Shown piece by piece: positions 1 through 6,668 of a stretch of 12,709 bases of DNA. The translations under genes were made by a program, and so were the position numbers. Positions within the stretch are counted from its first letter, which is position 1. The number at the start of each line of letters is the position of its first letter. Source of the DNA: Chitinophaga pinensis (GTDB lineage Bacteria; Bacteroidota; Bacteroidia; Flavobacteriales_D; Crocinitomicaceae); NCBI GenBank assembly GCA_945861175.1, contig CAMATR010000016.1, positions 1 to 12,709 on the forward strand, in the 5' to 3' direction. The notes below the pieces were generated by a model. The model searched no databases. It was not told the origin of the DNA and saw nothing but the letters and a program-made list of their open reading frames with translations.

Positions 1-570
1 TGCTCTAGCTGCTAATAATGTTTTCCAATGAGAAATTCTTTTTTCTGGCCAGTTGGCTATGTATAAAATTAAATCGTAGGCAATATGACCATCTTGATTT
101 ATGCGATTTCGAATAATCTCAGGAAATCTCAGATCGTAGCAAATTTGAAGTTGAATGTTCCATCCCCTAAAAGTTATAATTGTTTCTTTTGTTCCATTTG
201 TGTAAACCTTGTCCTCACCAGCCAGGCCGAATGATTTTCTTTTGTCATAATAACGGACATTTCCATTAGGTTCAACAAACACGCCCCTATTTCTATAAAG
301 ATTTTCTTCTTTGATTATTAAAGAAGTGTAAAGGGCACAGTTTTTTTCTTTTGAGATCTTTTTTAAAAAATCCAAGCCTAATGAATTTTCCATTGTTTCG
401 TAATATTCGGGAGCATTCATGGAAAATGAAGTATGGAACATTTCAGGCAAAAGAATGATGTCAACTTCCTCAGAAATCAATGAAATTTGCTTTTCAAAGT
501 GTTCTAAATTGGCAATTTTATCTTCCCACTTTTGGTCAGTTTGTAGAAGTGCTATTTTTAAATCTTGCAT
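1..570 (-). CDS. yafV: Omega-amidase, YafV/Nit2 type (C-N hydrolase), partial
   Basis: This carbon-nitrogen hydrolase is cut by the left window edge; 190 N-terminal residues are visible out of the roughly 260 usual for the family. The nitrilase catalytic triad is present: Glu43 in LPEMF, Lys110 in YYDKRKSF and Cys144 in ICYDLRFPE. The LPEMF, YDKR and AGE surroundings match YafV/Nit2 rather than other nitrilases. Known members hydrolyse 2-oxoglutaramate and 2-oxosuccinamate to the oxo-acid and ammonia, and E. coli YafV is also tied to methionine salvage. No signal peptide is visible, so it is cytosolic. The ATG at 570 lies inside the last codons of the upstream aminotransferase gene (13-nt overlap), which suggests one transcript and coupled translation. 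The pairing fits: a glutamine-using aminotransferase produces the 2-oxo-amide and this enzyme removes it. Function is well supported; exact substrate preference is inferred. Confidence 0.9.
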   Translation of the reverse strand, partial: MQDLKIALLQTDQKWEDKIANLEHFEKQISLISEEVDIILLPEMFHTSFSMNAPEYYETMENSLGLDFLKKISKEKNCALYTSLIIKEENLYRNRGVFVEPNGNVRYYDKRKSFGLAGEDKVYTNGTKETIITFRGWNIQLQICYDLRFPEIIRNRINQDGHIAYDLILYIANWPEKRISHWKTLLAARA

Positions 571-1697
571 AATCTTTCTGTTGCATTTTTTAACGTTTCT
601 TCATCCTTGGCAAAACAGAAACGGATTAATTTCTGGTCGCGGCCATCGTCATTGAAAACAGAAAGTGGGATAGCGGCTACACCAAATTCGGTAACTAATC
701 GTTTACAAAAATCAATATCATTTTCATTTGAGATTGGCTGATAAGAAGCCACTTGAAAATAAGAACCTTCCGAAGGCAAAAGTTCAAATCTACTTGGTTT
801 CATTAGCGTTCTAAAAATGTCTCTTTTACCCATATAAAAGGCCCCTAATTTCTTAATATCGACCAAAGGAAGGTATTCGGCTAATACATTTTGTGCTACG
901 CTATTTACACAAAAAACGAGAAATTGATGCACCTTTTTAATTTCATTCATTAGTTTTTCGGGAGCAACTAAATAACCTATTTTCCATCCCGTTATATGAA
1001 AAGTTTTTCCAAAGGATGAAACGATAATGCTTCTTTCAAAAAGAGCAGGGCGTGTGTTAATTGATATATGTTTTTTTTCAAATGAAATGTATTCGTAGAC
1101 CTCATCAGATAGCAACAAAAGCCGCGGATTAGAAAGGAGCAGATTTTCCAATTCGAGAATATCTTTTTCATCCAATACTTTACCTGTTGGATTGTGCGGA
1201 TTATTAACGATTATCATTCTCGTTTTTTCGCTTATGCGATTTTTTATACGTTCCCAGTCAGGTGTAAAATCTGCTTGCAAAGGAATGCGAATGGGCATTG
1301 CACCAGTAAGCACAACCGGGGGTTCATAGCAATCGTAACTCGGATCTAAGATTATAACTTCCTCCCCTGCTTTCACGAGCGCTTGGATTACTGCAAAAAT
1401 TGCTTGAGTAGCGCCTGCTGTAACGAGTAATTCTGTTCCAGGAGAAACAGAACGGCCATAGTTTGCCATGGTTAAGGAGCTTATTTCCGATAAAAGAGCA
1501 GGGTGCCCAGGCATTGGGGCATATTGGTGAACGCTATCATTTGCGCGACGAGCAAGTATTTCTGTCAATCTTTCATCAACTGGAAAATTTGGAAAACCCT
1601 GAGAAAGATTAATTGCTTGACAATCCATTGCCATTTTTGACATTACACTAAAAATGGTTGTCCCCACCTTTGGTAATTTGCTGCTTGAGTTATTCAT
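558..1697 (-). CDS. ybdL: PLP-dependent methionine/glutamine aminotransferase, YbdL type
   Basis: This is a 379-residue fold-type I aminotransferase resembling E. coli YbdL along its whole length. Visible landmarks are the N-terminal KLPKVGTTIF (7-16), INLSQGFPNFP (29-39), the cofactor loop NNPHNPTGK (165-173), SDEVYE (197-202), the Schiff-base lysine Lys231 in SSFGKTFHITGWKIGY, and Arg359 in KLIRFCFAK for the substrate carboxylate. YbdL prefers methionine, histidine and aromatic amino acids; relatives include glutamine transaminase K and kynurenine aminotransferase. The reading frame stays open to an alternative start at 1787, but the extra 30 residues have no counterpart in YbdL, so I chose the ATG at 1697. 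It is followed by the overlapping omega-amidase gene, which supports the use of glutamine or methionine-cycle oxo-acids. It is divergent from a small lipoprotein gene. Substrate choice, including possible use of kynurenine given the kynU-kmo genes 3.7 kb away, is inference. Confidence 0.92.
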   Translation of the reverse strand: MNNSSSKLPKVGTTIFSVMSKMAMDCQAINLSQGFPNFPVDERLTEILARRANDSVHQYAPMPGHPALLSEISSLTMANYGRSVSPGTELLVTAGATQAIFAVIQALVKAGEEVIILDPSYDCYEPPVVLTGAMPIRIPLQADFTPDWERIKNRISEKTRMIIVNNPHNPTGKVLDEKDILELENLLLSNPRLLLLSDEVYEYISFEKKHISINTRPALFERSIIVSSFGKTFHITGWKIGYLVAPEKLMNEIKKVHQFLVFCVNSVAQNVLAEYLPLVDIKKLGAFYMGKRDIFRTLMKPSRFELLPSEGSYFQVASYQPISNENDIDFCKRLVTEFGVAAIPLSVFNDDGRDQKLIRFCFAKDEETLKNATERLCKI

Positions 1698-1740
1698 TGT
1701 TACGAAAGTAATAAAGAATGCCTTTTGTGAAAGACGCATT

Positions 1741-1771
1741 TTTAAGGTGAAACAATAAAAAGCTAATTTTG
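1741..1771 (+). promoter_or_regulatory. Predicted Bacteroidota-type promoter of the small lipoprotein gene
   Basis: A perfect TAnnTTTG match (TAATTTTG, 1764-1771) is preceded, after 19 nt, by TTTA at 1741-1744, three of four matches to the -33 TTTG element. A start site shortly after 1771 would leave a leader of about 15-20 nt before the ATG at 1796. Short AT-rich motifs occur by chance in such DNA, so this is a candidate only. Confidence 0.45.
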
Positions 1772-1795
1772 TGAAATTATTCAACAACTTGTAGC

Positions 1796-2056
1796 ATGAC
1801 CAAATTCTTTTTTACGCTTTTGATTTTCTCATTGGTATTGTTTTCCTGCACCAGTAAAGATGATAAATTTTGTCGTTGCCTAGTGTTGGGTAAAAAGTTA
1901 AATGACCTATCAACCAAAGCTTTACAAAAAGGAGTTAATGAGAAAAAAGCTGCTGAAATCAAGAAATTAGCTTGCGAGCAGAAACAAGAATGTAAAGACT
2001 ATACCGCTAAAAGTGGGGAAGAATTAAAGCAATTGCAAAGAGCGTGTGATAACTAG
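1796..2056 (+). CDS. Small cysteine-rich lipoprotein, function unknown
   Basis: The 86-residue product starts with a lipoprotein signal: Lys3, a hydrophobic stretch (4-16) and the lipobox LFSC with the lipidated Cys18. After it comes TSKDDK, a Lys-Asp-Asp stretch at +3 to +5 that resembles the lipoprotein export signal known to send some Bacteroidota lipoproteins to the cell surface. The mature part is lysine- and glutamate-rich, probably helical, and holds five further cysteines (26, 28, 60, 66, 84), suggesting disulfides in the periplasm or outside the cell. I do not recognise a family. It is divergent from the aminotransferase gene and converges on hemL with only 3 nt between the stop codons, so it is probably a single-gene unit. 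The lipobox and cysteine pattern argue that it is real despite its size. Confidence 0.75.
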   Translation: MTKFFFTLLIFSLVLFSCTSKDDKFCRCLVLGKKLNDLSTKALQKGVNEKKAAEIKKLACEQKQECKDYTAKSGEELKQLQRACDN

Positions 2057-2059
2057 TTT

Positions 2060-3370
2060 TTAGTGCGCGAAAACGCAATCCAATGATTCACAAAATGCGC
2101 GAATCGCATATTGCAGATCTTCTGGCTTGTGCGCTGCTGAAACAAATCCAACCTCATATCCACTAGGACCAAGATAAACGCCTCGGTTAAGTAGTTCGCG
2201 ATGAATAATTTTGAAGGATGTCATGTCAGGATTGATTTGCTCTGCTTGCTGTATTCTTTTCTTTCCATCGAATGACAGCCAAAAAATAGAACCGATTGTA
2301 ACCAATTCAAAATTGTATTTTTTAGCTTCTGCATAAGCATTGATCTCATGAACAAAATGTGCGGTAGTTGCTTCTAGAATCTTGTAAAATTCTGGCTTGG
2401 CGCATTCAGACAATTGAGCGATACCCGCAGCCATTGCGACAGGATTACCCGAAAGTGTCCCGGCTTGATATACTGGTCCATCTGGCGATACACATGCCAT
2501 AATTTCTTTCTTTGCACCATAGGCTCCAACAGGAAGACCACCACCAATTATTTTTCCGTAAGTGACGATGTCTGGAGTAATTCCATAATATTCAGCGGCC
2601 CCTGAAAATGCAACTCTGAAACCTGAAATTACTTCGTCGAAAAACAATAAAATTTCGTTTTCAGTGCAGATTTCGCGTAATGCTATTAAAAAACTTTTAT
2701 CCTGTAATAGCAATCCATTGTTGGCAGGTATTGGCTCTATGATTGCACAAGCAATTTCACCCGCATAATCGACAATGCATTTTTTCAAAGCTTCAATATC
2801 ATTCAAAGGCAAAACCAGCGTGTCTTTCGCTACGTTTTCAGTAACACCCGCACTTGAAGATTCTCCAAAAGTGACAAGTCCGCTGCCTGCTTTAACTAAA
2901 AGTGCATCGGAATGACCGTGGTAGCAACCTTCAAACTTGATAATTTTTGTTTTTCCTGTGTAACCTCGTGCAAGGCGTAAGGCTGACATCACTGCTTCGG
3001 TTCCAGAACTTGTAAACCGTAACTTATCTATATATGGATTTCTGGAGAGAATTAATTCAGCCAATTCATTTTCAAGTCGTGTTGGAGCTCCGAAACTTGC
3101 ACCATTTTGCATGGTAGCGACAACTTTTTCATAAATTGAAGGATGATTGTGGCCCAAAATAAGCGGCCCCCAACTGCAACAGAAATCGATGAATTCATTA
3201 TCGTCCTCATCCCAAATACGACAACCATCTCCTTTTTTAATAAAGAGGGGTGAACCTTCTACCGATTTAAATGCCCTTACTGGAGAATTTACTCCACCTG
3301 GAAAATATGTTTTTGATTTTGTAAAAAGTTCTTCTGATGTTTTCCTGCTGAGTGTTTTTTTCGTTTCCAT
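2060..3370 (-). CDS. hemL: Glutamate-1-semialdehyde 2,1-aminomutase
   Basis: This 436-residue enzyme has the usual family length and makes 5-aminolevulinate from glutamate-1-semialdehyde, the last step of the C5 route that begins with glutamyl-tRNA and leads to haem. Signature regions are FPGGVNSPVRAF (23-34), the RFTSSGTEAVMSALRLARG stretch (118-136) for phosphate binding, FEGCYHGHSDALLVKAGSG (146-164), FFDEVISGFR (243-252), the pyridoxal lysine Lys273 in VTYGKIIGGGLPVGAYG, and TLSGNPVAMAAG (305-316). All key residues appear present. The ATG at 3370 gives an N-terminus that fits the family. No other haem genes lie in the window, and both neighbours point in other directions, so it is probably transcribed alone from the spacer it shares with the TPR phosphatase gene. 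Confidence 0.97.
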   Translation of the reverse strand: METKKTLSRKTSEELFTKSKTYFPGGVNSPVRAFKSVEGSPLFIKKGDGCRIWDEDDNEFIDFCCSWGPLILGHNHPSIYEKVVATMQNGASFGAPTRLENELAELILSRNPYIDKLRFTSSGTEAVMSALRLARGYTGKTKIIKFEGCYHGHSDALLVKAGSGLVTFGESSSAGVTENVAKDTLVLPLNDIEALKKCIVDYAGEIACAIIEPIPANNGLLLQDKSFLIALREICTENEILLFFDEVISGFRVAFSGAAEYYGITPDIVTYGKIIGGGLPVGAYGAKKEIMACVSPDGPVYQAGTLSGNPVAMAAGIAQLSECAKPEFYKILEATTAHFVHEINAYAEAKKYNFELVTIGSIFWLSFDGKKRIQQAEQINPDMTSFKIIHRELLNRGVYLGPSGYEVGFVSAAHKPEDLQYAIRAFCESLDCVFAH

Positions 3371-3394
3371 GATAAATCATTGATTACTTAAGTG

Positions 3395-3402
3395 CAAAAT
3401 TA
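3395..3402 (-). promoter_or_regulatory. Predicted -7 element of hemL
   Basis: On the minus strand this reads TAATTTTG, a perfect match to the Bacteroidota -7 consensus TAnnTTTG. It lies 25 nt upstream of the hemL ATG, leaving a short leader. The -33 region is weak: only a TTTC about 16 nt further upstream. Candidate only. Confidence 0.4.
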
Positions 3403-3434
3403 AATTTAAATAATGGGGGAAATTATCTTTCTAA

Positions 3435-3456
3435 CAACTTTAAAGTCGAAAGGTTG
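3435..3456. repeat. Imperfect inverted repeat in the hemL/phosphatase spacer
   Basis: CAACTTT (3435-3441) can pair with AAA-GTTG (3449-3456) around a 7-nt loop, with one bulged G at 3452. The loop start together with the left arm also forms the perfect 10-nt palindrome ACTTTAAAGT (3437-3446). It lies in the middle of the only sizeable divergent spacer in the window. It could be a regulator site or chance; nothing else points to a function. Confidence 0.3.
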
Positions 3457-3482
3457 ATTTACTTGTTTGTAGTTTTATAAAA

Positions 3483-3503
3483 ATGAATAGATTTAGAGAG
3501 TGA
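3483..3503 (+). other. Possible six-codon leader ORF overlapping the phosphatase start
   Basis: An ATG at 3483 opens a reading frame for MNRFRE whose TGA (3501-3503) overlaps the GTG start (3500-3502) of the phosphatase gene in the pattern GTGA. Such an overlap could couple translation by stop-restart. It can only operate if transcription starts upstream of 3483. No experimental or conservation evidence is available here. Confidence 0.25.
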
Positions 3504-5257
3504 ATCAACAGTTGATATATACTGCAATCAAAGAAGCATGGGAAAATCGCCGGAAAGATATACGTGGGTCTTTTCAGTTGGCAAATGAGCAGCTTCCATT
3601 ATTTAAGAAAAAAAATGATGAGAAGGGAATGGCGGAATGCCATAAAATCTTAAGTTATTGCTATTGGCGTTTTTCTGATTACTCAATGGCTATGGATCAC
3701 GCCTTACGAGCACTGAGATTGTTTAAAATATTGAAAGATTTAAAGGGAGAAGCGGATTCACTGAATAATCTTGGAGCAGTGTATATGTTTCAAAAAGACA
3801 ATGAAAAGCGTCTTGACTGTAACATGAAATGTTTAGTGATTCGTCAAAAGCTTGGAGATGCCGCTGACATTTCAGGATCTATGAATAATATCGGAGAAAC
3901 GTTCTTGGACCTGAAAGATTATGTCTCTGCTAAAAAGTGGTTCATAGAATGTTTGGAGCTCGAAAATGCAGGGGAAGATTCTATTGCTTGGGCCCTGCAT
4001 AATTTGGGCAAACTTTATTTCATCGAAGAAAATTATTCGAAATCGGAAACATTGTTTCTTGAAAGTTTAGAAATTTCAGAAAGGAGCTCCTACTTCGTGC
4101 TAACTACCGAAACGTTGCTTCAATTAGGGCAGTTTTACAAAGACAGAGGTGAAAGCCAAAAATCAATTAATTATGCAATTAGAGCCGCTGAGCTCGCCAA
4201 GAAGACTGGTTCTCGTGAAGATGAAAATGTTGCACAGCGCTTAATAGCCGAAATGAAAGAACACTTAGGCGATCATATAGCTGCCTTGGGGCATTACAAA
4301 GAATACCATCGATTATACATGGAAATTCATAATCAAACGAATATTCAGGCGATAAAAGATTTACAGTTTCAGCATCAACTTGAAAAAATTAGACAGAAGG
4401 CCGAGGAAGCAGAGTTAGAGAAAATCCGAACTATAGAGCTTCAAAAAGCATATGACAAAATCCACGATCAAAGTCGGTTATTGGAAGAACGCAACAATGA
4501 AATCATGGAAAGCATCCGATATGCTCAACGAATTCAGGAGGCAGTTTTGGTGGAGAAAAAACATGTTAGTATTCACTTGCCAGAGCATTTCATCTATTTT
4601 CAGCCGAAAGACATTGTCTCAGGAGATTTCTATTGGGCTCAGGAAAAAGAAGGGTTTCTGTATGTTGCAGCAGCTGACTGCACTGGCCACGGTGTTCCAG
4701 GCGGTTTTTTAACAATGCTTGGAATCGCATTTTTAAATGAGATTCTTTCTCAGAACGACCTTCTTACCCCCGCTCAGATTTTAGGCGAACTTCGAGATAA
4801 GTTTATTCAAGAACTTCGACTTCAGGATAGTTCAAATGATGGAATGGACATCTCTTTGGTAAGATTGGAATACCATCGAGAGAATGAAAGCAATGAGCTT
4901 TTATGGGCGGGCGCGAACAACCCACTATGGATTGTGAGTAATGAGGGTAAAAAATTTATAGAACTCAAAGCAGATAAACAACCAATAGGAAAAAGTGATG
5001 TCCAAAAACCATTTACAGACACTTCCCTTCAATTAAAAAAAGGAGATCTGATTTATCTTTTTTCTGACGGATTTCACGACCAATTTGGAGGCGAAAACGG
5101 TAAAAAATTAAAGAAATCTGGGTTTAAAGAATTGATATTATCGCTATCCAAACTTTCTATTAATGAACAAGCTAAATCGTTGGGTCAGCATTTTGAAAAC
5201 TGGAAAGGGAGTGCTGATCAGGTAGATGATATTTGCGTAATAGGATTGTTAATTTAG
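3500..5257 (+). CDS. TPR-containing PP2C/SpoIIE-type serine phosphatase, cytoplasmic
   Basis: The 585-residue protein has three parts. Residues about 10-280 are tetratricopeptide-like helical repeats, with typical motifs such as ADSLNNLGAVY (85-95), GSMNNIGETFLDLKDY (126-141) and WALHNLGKLYF (164-174). Residues about 285-350 are charged and heptad-like, probably a coiled coil. Residues about 355-585 form a SpoIIE/RsbU phosphatase domain with its metal-binding acids: Asp376 in SGDFYW, Asp393 in ADCTGHGVPGG, Asp450 in DGMD, Asp523 in FSDGFHD and Asp577 in VDDICVIG. The family removes phosphate from serine or threonine, often on anti-sigma-factor antagonists in partner-switching. Many Bacteroidota relatives have a signal peptide and a membrane span; this one has neither, so it should be cytosolic. 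GTG at 3500 is the best start because an in-frame TAG lies at 3494-3496 and the first internal ATG would remove the N-terminal repeat region. Its target is unknown. Confidence 0.9.
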   Translation: MNQQLIYTAIKEAWENRRKDIRGSFQLANEQLPLFKKKNDEKGMAECHKILSYCYWRFSDYSMAMDHALRALRLFKILKDLKGEADSLNNLGAVYMFQKDNEKRLDCNMKCLVIRQKLGDAADISGSMNNIGETFLDLKDYVSAKKWFIECLELENAGEDSIAWALHNLGKLYFIEENYSKSETLFLESLEISERSSYFVLTTETLLQLGQFYKDRGESQKSINYAIRAAELAKKTGSREDENVAQRLIAEMKEHLGDHIAALGHYKEYHRLYMEIHNQTNIQAIKDLQFQHQLEKIRQKAEEAELEKIRTIELQKAYDKIHDQSRLLEERNNEIMESIRYAQRIQEAVLVEKKHVSIHLPEHFIYFQPKDIVSGDFYWAQEKEGFLYVAAADCTGHGVPGGFLTMLGIAFLNEILSQNDLLTPAQILGELRDKFIQELRLQDSSNDGMDISLVRLEYHRENESNELLWAGANNPLWIVSNEGKKFIELKADKQPIGKSDVQKPFTDTSLQLKKGDLIYLFSDGFHDQFGGENGKKLKKSGFKELILSLSKLSINEQAKSLGQHFENWKGSADQVDDICVIGLLI

Positions 5258-5300
5258 ACCATCTACTAAAAGACCTAATATAAAAAGGCTTTAGAATCCT

Positions 5301-5308
5301 TATCTTTG
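5301..5308 (+). promoter_or_regulatory. Predicted -7 element upstream of kynU
   Basis: TATCTTTG matches the Bacteroidota -7 consensus TAnnTTTG perfectly and lies 44 nt upstream of the kynU ATG, in the 95-nt gap after the phosphatase gene. No convincing TTTG was found at the -33 spacing. If used, it would be the promoter of the kynU-to-transporter run. Confidence 0.45.
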
Positions 5309-5341
5309 CACCTTGATTTTTGACAGACCAAACTTAAAAAT

Positions 5342-5347
5342 AAGGAG
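5342..5347 (+). promoter_or_regulatory. Shine-Dalgarno-like site of kynU
   Basis: AAGGAG sits 5 nt before the ATG at 5353. Strong Shine-Dalgarno sites are uncommon in Bacteroidota, and the other starts in this window lack one this clear. It supports the chosen kynU start. Confidence 0.6.
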
Positions 5348-5352
5348 TTAAT

Positions 5353-6633
5353 ATGATTCAATTTGAAAATAATATTGAATTTGCCCGCCAATTAGATGAG
5401 CAAGATGAGCTCAAAAACTTTCGAGACAAGTTTTATTTCCCAACATTTCATGAAAAAATCGTTCGATATTTCACAGGAAATTCATTAGGCCTTCAGCCGA
5501 AATCGGTCGCATCATATATTCAGCAAGAACTTGAGGACTGGCAAAAATATGGCGTAGAAGGGCACTTTATGGCAAAGCGACCATGGTTTGCTTACCATGA
5601 AAACTTAACTGAAAAAGTTGCTAAAATAGTCGGCGCAAAACCTATAGAGGTAGTTGTTACCCATTCTTTGACAACAAATCTTCACCTCTTAATGGTTTCT
5701 TTTTACAGGCCTCAAGGAAAAAGAACTAAAATATTGTGCGAAGCAAAGGCGTTTCCGAGCGATCAATATGCATTGGAATCACAGATCAAATTTTATGGAT
5801 TGAATTTAGCCGATCACCTTGTTGAGGTGGGACCAAGAGCAGGAGAACAATTGATCCGTGAAGAAGACATCCTTTCCAAAATAGAAGAATTAGGGGATGA
5901 ATTGGCGTTAGTCATGATTGGAGGTGTGAATTATTACACAGGACAATTATTTGATATGGCAACCATCACAAAAGCAGGTCATTCGGTTGGAGCTATTGTT
6001 GGTTTTGATCTAGCGCACGCCGCAGGTAATATCAATTTGCAATTACATGAGTGGGGATTAGACTTTGCAGCGTGGTGCAGTTATAAATACCTAAATTCTT
6101 CTCCTGGTGGGGTAAGTGGAATGTTTGTGCATGAAAGACATGCTAATAAGCCCGAATTGCCTCGTTTTGCTGGATGGTGGGGACATGATAAGTCGAGCCG
6201 ATTTATGATGGAGCCTGGATTTAAACCCATGCAGGGAGCAGAAGGTTGGCAATTGAGTAATGCGCCCGTTTTGGGAATGGCAGCACACTTGGCTTCTGTT
6301 GAAATTTTTGACGAGGCAGGAATGGATCGTATAGGGAAAAAGAGAGATTTAATGACCGCTTTTCTTGAATTTGTAATTGATGAAATTTCGGAACGAAATA
6401 AAGATCGCGTGTCCTTTGAACTAATTACCCCTCGAGACAAAACAAAACGAGGTGCTCAATTGTCAATAATGGCGAAGGGGCAGGGAAAAGCATTGTTTGA
6501 TGCTTTATCTTCAGAAGGAGTAGTGGCTGATTGGCGCGAACCAAATGTTATAAGAGTTGCGCCAGCGCCACTGTACAATTCTTTCGAAGACTGCTATTGG
6601 TTTGGGCAATTATTGGAGAAGGCAATACAATAA
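5353..6633 (+). CDS. kynU: Kynureninase
   Basis: This 426-residue PLP enzyme cleaves kynurenine to anthranilate plus alanine, or 3-hydroxykynurenine to 3-hydroxyanthranilate plus alanine. Family landmarks are YFTGNSLGLQPK (39-50), GHFMAKRPWFAYHE (70-83), VVTHSLTTNLHLL (101-113), FPSDQYALESQ (134-144), the cofactor aspartate Asp219 in GFDLAHAAGN, the Schiff-base lysine Lys245 in CSYKYLNSSPGG, and FAGWWGHD (272-279). Length and motifs are complete, close to the eukaryotic and Bacteroidota type. The ATG at 5353 has a good ribosome-binding site. kmo follows 35 nt downstream, so 3-hydroxykynurenine is the probable natural substrate. Tryptophan or indoleamine dioxygenase, kynurenine formamidase and 3-hydroxyanthranilate dioxygenase are not in this window. 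Confidence 0.97.
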   Translation: MIQFENNIEFARQLDEQDELKNFRDKFYFPTFHEKIVRYFTGNSLGLQPKSVASYIQQELEDWQKYGVEGHFMAKRPWFAYHENLTEKVAKIVGAKPIEVVVTHSLTTNLHLLMVSFYRPQGKRTKILCEAKAFPSDQYALESQIKFYGLNLADHLVEVGPRAGEQLIREEDILSKIEELGDELALVMIGGVNYYTGQLFDMATITKAGHSVGAIVGFDLAHAAGNINLQLHEWGLDFAAWCSYKYLNSSPGGVSGMFVHERHANKPELPRFAGWWGHDKSSRFMMEPGFKPMQGAEGWQLSNAPVLGMAAHLASVEIFDEAGMDRIGKKRDLMTAFLEFVIDEISERNKDRVSFELITPRDKTKRGAQLSIMAKGQGKALFDALSSEGVVADWREPNVIRVAPAPLYNSFEDCYWFGQLLEKAIQ

Positions 6634-6668
6634 TATTTTGCCAAAAGATTATTAAAAAGTTTGAGAAA

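Noticed and set aside
1698..1787. N-terminal extension of the aminotransferase
   Set aside because: YbdL begins at the position of the ATG at 1697; the extra stretch covers the likely promoter region.
5258..5352. Rho-independent terminator or riboswitch before kynU
   Set aside because: I found no stem longer than four base pairs with a following T-run and no recognisable riboswitch pattern; only a -7-like element and a ribosome-binding site.
6081..6440. Reading frame of 119 codons antisense to kynU
   Set aside because: It lies wholly inside a well-supported gene, has no recognisable features, and is explained as a shadow frame.
6531..6668. Upstream extension of the kmo reading frame into kynU
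   Set aside because: The 46 extra residues overlap kynU in another frame and have no KMO features; the flavin-binding fold starts right after the ATG at 6669.
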